Shown here one piece after another: positions 8,405 to 16,780 of a stretch of DNA of 64,000 nt. Below the pieces are notes generated by a model. It worked only from the letters and a program-made list of their open reading frames with translations, did not search any database and was not told where the DNA came from. How positions within the stretch are numbered: position 1 is the first letter of the stretch; each line of letters starts with the position of its first letter. Origin of the DNA: Pilimelia columellifera (GTDB lineage: Bacteria; Actinomycetota; Actinomycetes; Mycobacteriales; Micromonosporaceae). The position numbers were made by a program, and so were the translations under genes. Location: NCBI RefSeq assembly GCF_039532605.1, contig NZ_BAAARY010000009.1, positions 62,001 to 126,000 of the forward strand, in the 5' to 3' direction.

Positions 8405-9571
8405 TCAATCGAGTCCGGTGGTCGCGACGAACGCGACGCCGTCGCCCGACAGCCGCAGCGGCCCACCGGCAGCGCCGCCGAACGCCGCTCCACCCGCCGG
8501 CACCTCGACCGGCTGCCCGTCGTCAGCCACCACCACGCCGGACAGGCAGAACACCGTCCGGGGACCAGTCAACGGCAACGTCACCACCGGAAGGGCGCCA
8601 CCGACCGTCACCCGGCGCAGCCGGAAATCGGGCACCGGAACCGGCCAGGTCACCACGCCGGGCCCGACCGCGGTGGGCCGCAGCACCGGGTCTGCCAACG
8701 GAGCGAACGAGAGCACCCGCAGCAGCTCCGGCACGTCCACCGGCTTTACCGTCAGGCCGCCACGCAGCACGTTGTCGCTCGCCGCGAGGATCTCCACGCC
8801 CGCTCCCCGCAGATAGGCGTGCAGGTTTCCCGCAGGCATCCAGACCGCCTCCCCCGGGGCCAACGAGAGCCGGTGCAGCAGCAGCGACACCACCACGCCC
8901 ATATCGCTCGGATACCGCTCGGCGAGATCGACGACCGTCCGGTACGCCAAGGCGTCCACGCCACCGGCCGCCGCGAGTCGACCGGCCGCCGCCGCGACGA
9001 CCGCCACAAGCCGCTCCCGATCGTCGACCGGCCAGCCCAGCAACGTCTCCACCGCAAACCGCAGACCCCGCTCCCCATCGGTGAGGACCGCGACGACCGG
9101 CGCCAACCCGGGCACGTCCAACGCCGCCAACGCCGTCGCCGCCCGCCCCGGCGGCCGGAACCCGCACAACGCCTCGAACGGCGACACCGCCACCAGCAAC
9201 TCCGGCTTGTGGTAGGCGTCCACGTAGCTGGGATTGCCCGCGGCGTGACCGGCCGCGGCCCGCTCGGCGTCCGGATGCGCCTGCAACGACAACGGCTGCT
9301 CAGGCGCCAGCAGCTTCAACAGGTACGGCAACCGGGCGCCGAACCGCCCGAACACCGCCGGTCCCAGCAACGACCGCGGGTCCGCCTCGACAAGCTCGGC
9401 CAGACTGACCAATTGGTCGCCGCGCCGAACCCGCGACGGCGCCGACGGGTGCGCGCCCATCCACAGCTCCGCCTCCGGCGCCGCAGTGGGCGTCGGCCGA
9501 CCCTGGAGCCCGGCGATCACGGTGTGCGAGCCCCACGCGTACTCACGCACCGGGTTGAGCAGGATCTCCAC
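8405..9571 (-). CDS. manA: Mannose-6-phosphate isomerase, class I
   Basis: 388-residue zinc enzyme that interconverts fructose-6-phosphate and mannose-6-phosphate, feeding GDP-mannose for glycolipids and protein mannosylation. It starts MEILLNPVREYAWGSHT. Zinc ligands typical of the family are visible: Gln97 and His99 in LSLQAHPDAE, Glu124 in YHKPELLV, and a later His in GNLHAYLRG. The C-terminal cupin half is complete. It is the last gene of a minus-strand operon (manB, Trm112-like, SIS, cation transporter, manA) and starts 3 bases after the transporter stop. M. tuberculosis has manA next to the SIS gene without the transporter. Confidence 0.95.
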   Translation of the reverse strand: MEILLNPVREYAWGSHTVIAGLQGRPTPTAAPEAELWMGAHPSAPSRVRRGDQLVSLAELVEADPRSLLGPAVFGRFGARLPYLLKLLAPEQPLSLQAHPDAERAAAGHAAGNPSYVDAYHKPELLVAVSPFEALCGFRPPGRAATALAALDVPGLAPVVAVLTDGERGLRFAVETLLGWPVDDRERLVAVVAAAAGRLAAAGGVDALAYRTVVDLAERYPSDMGVVVSLLLHRLSLAPGEAVWMPAGNLHAYLRGAGVEILAASDNVLRGGLTVKPVDVPELLRVLSFAPLADPVLRPTAVGPGVVTWPVPVPDFRLRRVTVGGALPVVTLPLTGPRTVFCLSGVVVADDGQPVEVPAGGAAFGGAAGGPLRLSGDGVAFVATTGLD

Positions 9572-9574
9572 AGG

Positions 9575-10552
9575 TCAGGCGTCCGCCCCCGGCGCGCCGG
9601 CCGCCCCGGCCGTGGCCCGGCCCGCCCGGTACAGATCCGGCTCCAGATAGATCACCCGGGCGATCGGCACCGCCGCACGAACCCGCTGCTCGACCGCGTC
9701 GATGCCCGCGGCGATCTCGTCGGCCGTCGACTGCTGGCGGACCGCCACCTTCGCCGCGACCAACAACTCCTCCGGCCCCAAGTGCAGCGTCTTCATGTGG
9801 ATGATCCGCTCGACCTCCGGGCCGGAGGTGATCGCGGCCTCGATCGCGGTCACGTCCTCATCGGTGGCCGACTCGCCAAGCAGAAGGCTCTTGGTCTCGA
9901 CGGCCAGGATCACCGCGATCACCACGAGCAGGACGCCGATCGCCGCGGTGCCGACGGCGTCCCAGCGGCCGTCGTCGGTCGCCAGGGTCATGCTCACGCC
10001 CAGCAGGGCCAGGATCAGGCCGACGAGCGCGCCGAGATCCTCCAGCAACACAACCGGCAGCTCAGGGGCCTTGGCGCGGCGGACGAACTGCGTCCACGTC
10101 GCGTTGCCCTTGACCGCCTTCGACTCGATGATCGCGGTCCGGAACGACCACGTCTCCAGGATGATCGCCACGATGAGCACCACGACCGGCACCCAGTGCC
10201 AGCTGGTGATCGCCCCACGGTCCAGCTCGGTGACGCTCAGGTCCCACTTGTGGTACGCCTCGTAGAGGGCGAACAGGCCGCCGAGGCTGAACAGCACGAT
10301 CGACACGATGAACGCGTACACGTAACGCTCCCGGCCGTAGCCGAACGGATGCCGGGGCGTCGCCGCCCGCTGCGCCCGCCGGCCACCGACCAGCAGCAGG
10401 CCCTGGTTACCGGCGTCGGCCACCGAGTGGATCGACTCAGCCAGCATCGACGACGAACCCGTGAGACCGAACGCGATAAACTTCGTCACCGCGATCCCGC
10501 TGTTCGCGAGCAACGCCGCGACGATCGCCTTGGTGCCGCCACCTGCGCTCAT
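9575..10552 (-). CDS. Cation diffusion facilitator (CDF) family transporter
   Basis: 325 residues, with membrane segments in the first 220 and a cytoplasmic C-terminal domain. MLAESIHSVADAGNQGLLL near residue 35 is the CDF motif with the acidic metal-site residues (S-x-x-D), and a second site lies in LLEDLGALVGLILAL. CDF proteins export Zn, Mn, Co or Fe against protons. The ATG overlaps the stop of the SIS gene (ATGA), so it is coupled into the mannose operon. Phosphomannose isomerase and mutase are metal-dependent, but a functional link is only inference. The substrate metal cannot be told. Confidence 0.88.
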   Translation of the reverse strand: MSAGGGTKAIVAALLANSGIAVTKFIAFGLTGSSSMLAESIHSVADAGNQGLLLVGGRRAQRAATPRHPFGYGRERYVYAFIVSIVLFSLGGLFALYEAYHKWDLSVTELDRGAITSWHWVPVVVLIVAIILETWSFRTAIIESKAVKGNATWTQFVRRAKAPELPVVLLEDLGALVGLILALLGVSMTLATDDGRWDAVGTAAIGVLLVVIAVILAVETKSLLLGESATDEDVTAIEAAITSGPEVERIIHMKTLHLGPEELLVAAKVAVRQQSTADEIAAGIDAVEQRVRAAVPIARVIYLEPDLYRAGRATAGAAGAPGADA

Positions 10553-11748
10553 TGCGTAGACAACTCCTTCATCTCCGAAACCGCCGGAACCGCCATCGGA
10601 TCCAGCCCGTGCGCCATCGCCAGGTACAGCGACGCGAAGTCAGGGACGGCGATCAGCGAGGCCAGCCGCTCCAACGGCGACGCGCCCTCAGCCGTCACCA
10701 GACTCACCCGAACGCCACGGCGGCGTGCCAGCTCCTGCACCGCGTCGGCCCTCCGCTCCTCGACCGCCAGCGGCTCGTCGGCGTCGTCCTCCGAGCCCAG
10801 ACCGCCGTCGCGCAGCAGCACCAGCCGCAGCCGGGTGACGTCGCTGTCCTCGTCGTGGTCGGCGAAGATGTCGCGGCTGGCCTCGGTGAGGCCGCCGAAC
10901 ATGCCGTCCAGCAGACCCACCCGGCCCCGGCCGGCCTCGCCGAGCGCGCCGGCGATCGCCGGATACCGCGAGTTGGCGGCCAGCACGTCGGCGAACCGGC
11001 GGGCCGCCACCGTCGCCAACGGCGACGAGCCCCAGACGACGGGGATCGAGCCGGCCAGCTCCAAGGCCAACGACTTGCCTGGGTTCACGAACGACTCCAG
11101 CGACGGACGGCACCGCTCGGCGTCCAGGTCCAACCGGTTCGCCGTCTCGGCGATGTCCGCCTCGTTGATCTGCACCACGCCCAGGGCGCGGGCGGCCAGC
11201 AGCACCGGAACCGTCAGACCCCACAGGCTGAACCGGGCCGGGGCCCGACGCGGCACCGGGATGAACGGCGCGCGGGCCGCCGTGGCCAGCTCCTGAAGCT
11301 CCGAGTCGGGCGCGCCGACAGCCACCAGCCGGGCGCCCCGACGCGCGGCGGCCTCCGCCGCGTGGATGGCCTCCGGCGAGCGCCCCGACGCCGAGACCGC
11401 GATGACGACGTCCGCGGCGCTCACCCACCCGGGCACGCCGGCGCTGCGGTGCGCGAGGACCGGCACCGGGCAACGCGACCCGGCCACCATGGCCAACACG
11501 TCCCCGGCCCGTGCCGCGGTGCCGACCCCGGCGACGACGATCGCCCGCGGGCGGCCCTCATCGGCCAGGTCGGCCAGGTGCGCCTCGGCCGCCAGGTGCG
11601 CAGCCTCCCGCAGCTGCGCCCCGGCCAGCGCGGTGGCCCGCAGGGTGTCGGTCAGGTCGACCGCGCGCATCCCGGCCTCGTTGTCAAGGAACTTCTCGTC
11701 TGGCTCGCGACGGCCGGAGAGGGCCGCGGCGTCCTCGGGGGCGCTCAC
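10549..11748 (-). CDS. SIS-domain sugar-phosphate isomerase-like protein
   Basis: 399 residues. An SIS (sugar isomerase) fold is visible: AIVVAGVGTAARAGDVLAMV, then VVIAVSASGRSPEAIHAAEA for the phosphate-binding Ser loop, then a C-terminal half resembling bacterial phosphoglucose/phosphomannose isomerase C-domains. I chose the GTG at 11748 because it overlaps the stop of the Trm112-like gene (GTGA); the open frame runs 26 codons further without family similarity. The M. tuberculosis counterpart lies between manA and manB, as here apart from the added transporter. A role in mannose or glucose phosphate metabolism is likely; the exact reaction is unknown. Confidence 0.85.
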   Translation of the reverse strand: MSAPEDAAALSGRREPDEKFLDNEAGMRAVDLTDTLRATALAGAQLREAAHLAAEAHLADLADEGRPRAIVVAGVGTAARAGDVLAMVAGSRCPVPVLAHRSAGVPGWVSAADVVIAVSASGRSPEAIHAAEAAARRGARLVAVGAPDSELQELATAARAPFIPVPRRAPARFSLWGLTVPVLLAARALGVVQINEADIAETANRLDLDAERCRPSLESFVNPGKSLALELAGSIPVVWGSSPLATVAARRFADVLAANSRYPAIAGALGEAGRGRVGLLDGMFGGLTEASRDIFADHDEDSDVTRLRLVLLRDGGLGSEDDADEPLAVEERRADAVQELARRRGVRVSLVTAEGASPLERLASLIAVPDFASLYLAMAHGLDPMAVPAVSEMKELSTQ

Positions 11749-11927
11749 GCCGGCGACCCGGGTGTGCGGGCCTCGTCCAGCAACAGCACCGGGATCCCGT
11801 CGCGGACCTCGAACACCCGACGACACTGCGAGCAGGTCAGCGTCTGCCCGGCGGCGTCATACTCCAACGGGGTGTGGTGCGTGTCCGGGCAGGCAAGGAT
11901 CTCCACCAGCGCAGGGTCCAGAGACAC
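11745..11927 (-). CDS. Trm112-family small zinc-binding protein
   Basis: 60 residues beginning VSLDPALVEILACPDTHHT, with a second Cys pair in LTCSQCRR and ending in DGIPVLLLDEA. This is the Trm112/YcaR-like fold, in which short zinc proteins act as stabilising partners of methyltransferases or other enzymes. The first metal motif has a single Cys (C-P-D instead of C-P-x-C). I chose the GTG at 11927 because an AAGGGAG sequence lies just upstream and the length fits the family; a GTG 17 codons earlier is possible. It is coupled by a 4-base overlap to the SIS gene and follows manB by 109 bases. Confidence 0.85.
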   Translation of the reverse strand: MSLDPALVEILACPDTHHTPLEYDAAGQTLTCSQCRRVFEVRDGIPVLLLDEARTPGSPA

Positions 11928-12036
11928 CGGACGACTCCCTTCCACGACGTGCGCCCAGCGGGCGGGCGGCCTCTTCACGGACCGCCGTCATGCAGCCTAC
12001 GATGACCGACGGCCGCTTCCGGGACGCCGCGAGCCG

Positions 12037-13455
12037 TTATCGGCGAACCGCTGCCAGCACCTGATCCCGCAGCACGCCCATCCGGCCCTCGTCCGGGGCC
12101 TCCACGTTGAGCCGTAGCAGCGGCTCCGTGTTCGACGGGCGCAGGTTCACCCAGGCCCCGTCGGTGAAGGTCACCGTCAGACCGTCCAGCTCGTCCAGCT
12201 GCTCTCCCGCGAACAGCTCACGGATCTCGGCGAGCTTTCCAGATTGATCGGCCACGGTCGAATTGATCTCGCCGGAGGCCGCGTAACGGTCGAACGCGGC
12301 CACCAGCTCCCCGAGCGGACGAGCCTGCCCGCCCAGGGCGGCGAGCACATGCATCGCCGCGAGCATGCCGGTGTCGGCGAACCAGAAATCCCGGAAGTAG
12401 TAGTGGGCCGAGTGCTCGCCACCGAACACCGCGCCGGTGCGGGCCATCTCGGCCTTGATGAACGAGTGCCCTACCCGGGTGCGTACCGGCACACCGCCGT
12501 GCTCGGCGACGATCTCGGGCACCGCGCTGGAGGTGATGAGGTTGTGGATGACCGTCGCGCCCGGGTGCCGATCCAGCTCCCGGGTCGCCACCAGCGCGGT
12601 GATCGCGCTCGGCGACACCGCGTCGCCGACGGCGTCCACCACGAAGCAGCGGTCGGCGTCACCATCGAAGGCCAGGCCGAGGTCGGCGCCGTGCGCGACG
12701 ACAGCCTTGCGCAGGTCCACCAGGTTCGCCGGTTCCAGCGGGTTCGCCTCGTGATGGGGGAACGTGCCGTCCAGCTCGAAGTACATCGGGACGATCGTCA
12801 GCGGCAGAGCCGGCAGGACCGCGTCGCCCAGCACCGCCGGGACCGTGTGTCCGGCCATGCCGTTGCCGGCGTCGACGACCACCTTCAACGGACGGATCCC
12901 GGACAGGTCGACCAGCCCGCGCAGGTAGGCGGCATAGTCAGCGAGGAGGTCACGGCGGCTGACCTGGCCGCGCGCGTGGCCGGGCGCCGGCGCGGCGCCG
13001 TCGAGGATCGCCTGGGCGCGGTCGCGGATCTCGGACAGGCCGCTGTCCTGGCCGATCGGGCGGGCCCCCGAGCGGCAGAGCTTCATGCCGTTGTACCGGG
13101 CCGGGTTATGACTGGCGGTGAACATGACGCCGGGGGCGTCGAGGACGCCGGAGGCGTAGTAGAGCAGGTCGGTCGAGCCCAGGCCGGCATCGATGACGTC
13201 CAGGCCCTCGGCCCGGACGCCCTCGCCGAACGCCGTCGCCAACGCTGGCGACGACTCGCGCATGTCGTAGGCGAGCACGACGGCCGTCGCCGGATCGCCG
13301 GCCGCGGCCAGCAACTGGGCGAACGCGGCGCCCAGCGCCCGGGCGACAGGCTCGTTGAGCTGGTCCGGCACTGTGCCACGCACGTCGTACGCCTTGACGA
13401 ACCGGGATAGATCCACCGGCGTGTCCGCCGCGGCGGAGCGGGAAAGGTCGGACAC
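12037..13455 (-). CDS. manB: Phosphomannomutase / phosphoglucomutase
   Basis: 472-residue alpha-D-phosphohexomutase converting mannose-6-P to mannose-1-P (and probably the glucose pair). All four active-site loops are visible: phosphoserine loop MFTASHNPARYNGMKLC (Ser115), metal loop AFDGDADRCFVVD, sugar loop FGGEHSAHYYFRDFW and phosphate loop RPSNTEPLLRLNVEA. The GTG at 13455 is preceded by GGAGT; the open frame runs 17 codons further upstream without similarity. A TAGGCT hexamer about 40 bases before the start suggests its own promoter, separate from the toxin-like genes upstream. It heads the mannose operon. Confidence 0.95.
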   Translation of the reverse strand: MSDLSRSAAADTPVDLSRFVKAYDVRGTVPDQLNEPVARALGAAFAQLLAAAGDPATAVVLAYDMRESSPALATAFGEGVRAEGLDVIDAGLGSTDLLYYASGVLDAPGVMFTASHNPARYNGMKLCRSGARPIGQDSGLSEIRDRAQAILDGAAPAPGHARGQVSRRDLLADYAAYLRGLVDLSGIRPLKVVVDAGNGMAGHTVPAVLGDAVLPALPLTIVPMYFELDGTFPHHEANPLEPANLVDLRKAVVAHGADLGLAFDGDADRCFVVDAVGDAVSPSAITALVATRELDRHPGATVIHNLITSSAVPEIVAEHGGVPVRTRVGHSFIKAEMARTGAVFGGEHSAHYYFRDFWFADTGMLAAMHVLAALGGQARPLGELVAAFDRYAASGEINSTVADQSGKLAEIRELFAGEQLDELDGLTVTFTDGAWVNLRPSNTEPLLRLNVEAPDEGRMGVLRDQVLAAVRR

Positions 13456-13492
13456 GGCTCTGGCACTCCTTCGCGCGGGGACGAGTTCGCCT

Positions 13493-13498
13493 AGCCTA
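13493..13498 (-). promoter_or_regulatory. Possible -10 element for manB
   Basis: TAGGCT on the minus strand, in the 75-base gap between the stop of the preceding gene (13531) and manB. Transcription would begin near 13486, giving a short leader that holds the GGAGT ribosome site. I see no convincing -35. Confidence 0.35.
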
Positions 13499-13530
13499 AC
13501 GACCACTGGCGGGCCGCCCGCACGACGGCG

Positions 13531-15945
13531 TCAGTCCACGTCGCGGTCCGCCGCCGGGCAGCCTCCCGCCGACAACTCCCGCTCACGCATCGCGTACGTC
13601 CGCCGACGCAGCGCGCGCGCCCACGCCCGCTCCGTCGCCGTCAGCGGGCGGGCCATACCGGCAGCCACCTGCCTGAACCCCTCAGCCACCCGGGCCAGCG
13701 TGGCCGCCGCTCCGTCCCCGTGACCCAGTCGGGCACGCAGCGTCTCGACCTCCTGGATCCAACTGTCGCGCTCCAACGGCCACAGGGACCGGCAGCGGAC
13801 CGCGACCACCTCGTCCAGCTGTCCCGCCGTCAGCGGGGTCCAACCGCCGTCCACGGACGACAACCGCCAGCCCGAGACCACGTCATCGGACCCCGTCCGC
13901 ACCAACGTCGGGATCCCGCGCCACAGGCGCCGCCCGACTGGCACCGAGGCGGCGCCAGGCCCACGGCCGGACGAACCGAGCAACGGCTCGCGCAGCCGGT
14001 CCAGGCCCGCCAACGCCGCCGCCCCCGCGTCGGACGGCCCGTCGCCGCCGACCAGACCGAGCACCTCGCGGCGCGCCCGGTCCAGCGCCTCGGCGACGTC
14101 AGCGGCGCGCTCCGCCCCCGTCAGGCAGAGCCGCAGCAGCCCGACGTGGCCCGAAGCCGTCCGCAGCGCGATCTGCGCCGCACCGCTCTCCGAGCCGCCG
14201 CCCGGGTCTGGACGCTCGGCGATTCCGACAACATCCAGGGTCGGGTCCGCTGACGCCGATGCCCGCGCCTTCGCCAGCGACGAGACATCCGGCAGCTCGA
14301 CCCGGGCGGTGGCCAGCTCGACGAGCCGGGCGGCGTCGCCGCCCCACAACGTCACCAGCTCAAGCGCCTGCTGCCGGTTCAGCGGCGGCACGGCGACCAC
14401 GGTCCCGTCCAGCGTCGACGCCAACGCCCGCGCCGCCCGGTCCAACTCGGCCCGCGCCGCCGGGGCCTGAGCGAAAAGCCGCTCCACGAACGTCCGCACA
14501 TAGGCCCGGTCGGCACGACGGCCAGGATCGAAACCGCCCTGTACCGCCTCGGACATCGGCGTTAGGCCATGGTCCGCCCCCGCTGAGATCTCCGCCGAGA
14601 CCTCGGCACGCACCGACCAGAGCAGTCTGACCAGGGCATCATCTGCCCGCAGCTCCGCCGTCAACCCCGACCCGACGTTCACGGCGGCGGCCAGCTCCGG
14701 ATCATCGCGCAACAGCAGATCGAGGTCCGGCGCCACGGGCGCCTCCGCCTGGGGGCGGCGTGTGACCGACCAGGCGCCCTCGCCATGATGCGGCAGCGGC
14801 GCCGCGGCGCCGTCAACGCCGAGGACAAGCGCGTCCAGGATGACAAGGTTGCCGTCGTACGGGCGTCCGTAGTGCCCGTACAGCGGGGCCGCGGCGGTGT
14901 GCCGCCCGCACTGCGCGTCGACATGCGACACGACATGCCCGTGGTTGACCGCCGCCCATACGTGCGCTCCGCCGCCCTCCCACGCGCCGACCACGAAGGC
15001 GAACGAGCCCGGACCGAGCGCGACGAGGTGGGCGCGCAGGTTCGCGAGGGCGTGGTTGACGACCGCCTGCGCGGCGGTCGGCGCGAGATCACCGACCGGC
15101 GGGCACAGGTTCTGGAAGGACGCGCCGACCGCCTGTTCGATCCGGGCGAGGCCGCTGCTGTCGGGGTAGGTGGCGAAGACCGCCTCGCCGAGCGTGTAGC
15201 TGTCGGGGAAGCGTTCGACGGCGACCCGCGGCTGGTCCCGGGCCCAGGTGTCGAAGAACGCCAACGTGGCGTCGACCGCGTTGGCGGCGCGGGCGGGGTC
15301 CCCGCCGGGGCCGTTGGCGTTGAGCAGCGACAGGTGGTCGCCGAGGCCCCGGTCGGCGGGGCCCGCCGTCCCGGCAGCCGTGACGGGGGCGCTGGCCGCG
15401 CCGGACGTCGCGCCCAGTTCCTCCAGCCGGCGCGTGAGGCGTTCGTCCGCGGCGGCCAGAGCCGCCCGGGTGGCCGCCGTGGCGCTGGCGAGAACCGGAC
15501 CGGCGCCTCCGGTCAGCTGGTCCGCCAGCTCGCACATGACGACGCTGGCGCCCAGGTCAGCGAGGGCCGTCCAACGTTCGATCTTGCTGGCCTCGACCGC
15601 GGCGGCGGCCCCGCCGACCAGGTCACCGAGCTGGTCGACGAGTTGGGGAAGCTCGTTGAGCGGCGCCTGGTCGCCCTCGGCCAACCGGCGCCAGGTGGCC
15701 CGCAGCGCCTCGGCCGCCGGGCCGTCGCCAGCGGCCAGCGCGCGGTCGGCGGCGGCCATCGCGTCGGCGCGTGGGCCGCGGGCAGCGCGCCCGATCTCGT
15801 GCCACCGCTCGGCGATCTGCCACATCCGCTGCTCGTCAGCGTGTAGCCAGGTCGGCGTCGCGGTCCGCACCGCCGCGGCTACCCGCGGCGCGCCCTCCCA
15901 GTCCCACTGCCGAGGGTCGGGGACGGCGTCGGTGTGCCCGCTCAT
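13531..15945 (-). CDS. Large polymorphic-toxin-like protein with papain-like (Tox-PL) central domain
   Basis: 804 residues in three parts. The first 150 or so are helical and resemble the WXG100/CpnT-like N-terminal modules of proteins exported by type VII secretion (TPTWLHADEQRMWQIAERWH, many Ala-rich helices). Residues about 209-376 resemble the papain-like toxin / glutamine deamidase fold: GGGAHVWAAVNHGHVVSHVD with His328, Asp343 and a following Gln fit the His-Asp part of its triad. The usual N-C-x-x-C motif appears replaced by DPARAANAVDATL, so catalysis may be lost; Cys281 in NLCPP is a less likely nucleophile. Residues 410-804 I do not recognise. The ATG at 15945 follows the upstream stop with overlap (TGATG); a GTG one codon earlier is possible. 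Not part of the M. tuberculosis manB locus. Confidence 0.6.
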   Translation of the reverse strand: MSGHTDAVPDPRQWDWEGAPRVAAAVRTATPTWLHADEQRMWQIAERWHEIGRAARGPRADAMAAADRALAAGDGPAAEALRATWRRLAEGDQAPLNELPQLVDQLGDLVGGAAAAVEASKIERWTALADLGASVVMCELADQLTGGAGPVLASATAATRAALAAADERLTRRLEELGATSGAASAPVTAAGTAGPADRGLGDHLSLLNANGPGGDPARAANAVDATLAFFDTWARDQPRVAVERFPDSYTLGEAVFATYPDSSGLARIEQAVGASFQNLCPPVGDLAPTAAQAVVNHALANLRAHLVALGPGSFAFVVGAWEGGGAHVWAAVNHGHVVSHVDAQCGRHTAAAPLYGHYGRPYDGNLVILDALVLGVDGAAAPLPHHGEGAWSVTRRPQAEAPVAPDLDLLLRDDPELAAAVNVGSGLTAELRADDALVRLLWSVRAEVSAEISAGADHGLTPMSEAVQGGFDPGRRADRAYVRTFVERLFAQAPAARAELDRAARALASTLDGTVVAVPPLNRQQALELVTLWGGDAARLVELATARVELPDVSSLAKARASASADPTLDVVGIAERPDPGGGSESGAAQIALRTASGHVGLLRLCLTGAERAADVAEALDRARREVLGLVGGDGPSDAGAAALAGLDRLREPLLGSSGRGPGAASVPVGRRLWRGIPTLVRTGSDDVVSGWRLSSVDGGWTPLTAGQLDEVVAVRCRSLWPLERDSWIQEVETLRARLGHGDGAAATLARVAEGFRQVAAGMARPLTATERAWARALRRRTYAMRERELSAGGCPAADRDVD

Positions 15946-16211
15946 CACCGCTCCGCCGCAGCCGCGGCGGCGCCGAGGCCGACCAGGTCGCCTGCGGCCT
16001 GTTGCCAGGTCGCCAGGACCCGGCGGCAGGCGTCCTCGTACCGCTCGACGAAGGCGGCGAGGCCCGGGTCGGCGTGCCAGCCGGGCACGGCCGCGGCCAC
16101 GTCGGTGGCCACGGCCTCGCGCAGGGCGCGCAGCAGTTGACCCGCCTCGACCAGGTCCCGGGCGGCGGCGTGGGCGGCCGGGACGTCCCGCCGCGGCGAA
16201 CCGTCCGCCAT
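15945..16211 (-). CDS. Small helical, WXG100-like protein
   Basis: 88 residues, Ala-rich and predicted fully helical. Two helices flank a GWHADPG turn near residue 44, reminiscent of the W-x-G hairpin of ESX/WXG100 proteins, though I cannot prove membership. The ATG follows the TAG of the YbaB-like gene directly (TAGATG), and its own TGA overlaps the start of the large toxin-like gene, so the three genes are tightly coupled. In actinobacterial type VII toxin loci, small helical proteins in this position serve as secretion partners. That role is inferred from context. Confidence 0.6.
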   Translation of the reverse strand: MADGSPRRDVPAAHAAARDLVEAGQLLRALREAVATDVAAAVPGWHADPGLAAFVERYEDACRRVLATWQQAAGDLVGLGAAAAAAER

Positions 16212-16622
16212 CTAACGTGCCCCGGCGGCGTCGTCGTGCCGGCCCAGCAGCGGCGCCGCGTCGCCGCCCTCGAGCAGCTCGACCAGGCCGGCGTCGGCCG
16301 GCAGCCGCGACGCCACCAACGCGGTCACCCGCTGCGCGGCGGTAGTCGCGGCCGTGCCGGCGGTGGCGGCGATGGCGTTCGCCAGCGCCACGGAGTCACC
16401 ACCGCGACAGCAGACCGGATCCAGTTCCAGCCCGACGAGGCGGCCACGCGCGTCCACAGTCACCGTGACCAGGCCGTCCGGCGAGGTGGCCGACGCGGTC
16501 AGCGCAGCCAGCTCGCGACGGATCTCCTCGACGGCGGCGCGGACCAGCCGGTAGCGGTGGTAGGCGTCCTCGAAGCCGACGCGCACCGCACGGTTCGCGT
16601 CGCGGTCCACACTGTGTCTCAC
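16212..16622 (-). CDS. YbaB/EbfC-like protein
   Basis: 136 residues. A long N-terminal helix (FEDAYHRYRLVRAAVEEIRR) precedes a beta hairpin with VTVTVDARGRLVGLELDP, the hallmark of the YbaB/EbfC nucleoid-protein fold, followed by a C-terminal helix and a disordered tail. I chose the GTG at 16622 because GGAGG lies 8 bases upstream; the frame extends 14 codons further. YbaB-like proteins often precede small helical proteins and toxins in actinobacterial type VII secretion loci, where their role is unknown; others bind DNA. It is first of the three-gene minus-strand unit and is divergent from the deaminase/SUKH fusion gene. Confidence 0.75.
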   Translation of the reverse strand: MRHSVDRDANRAVRVGFEDAYHRYRLVRAAVEEIRRELAALTASATSPDGLVTVTVDARGRLVGLELDPVCCRGGDSVALANAIAATAGTAATTAAQRVTALVASRLPADAGLVELLEGGDAAPLLGRHDDAAGAR

Positions 16623-16780
16623 CCCGGGCGCCTCCTGCCGCAGTCTCCGTCGAGAGAGGACCATACCGTCACCGCTCCGTCACCGGACTCCGGTAGGTTC
16701 GTGGCAGCGGGAGGCCCGGCGGTGTCCAACCACGACGGGCTTCTGAAGGATCCAGCTCCACCGCGATCGAAGGAGCCACC

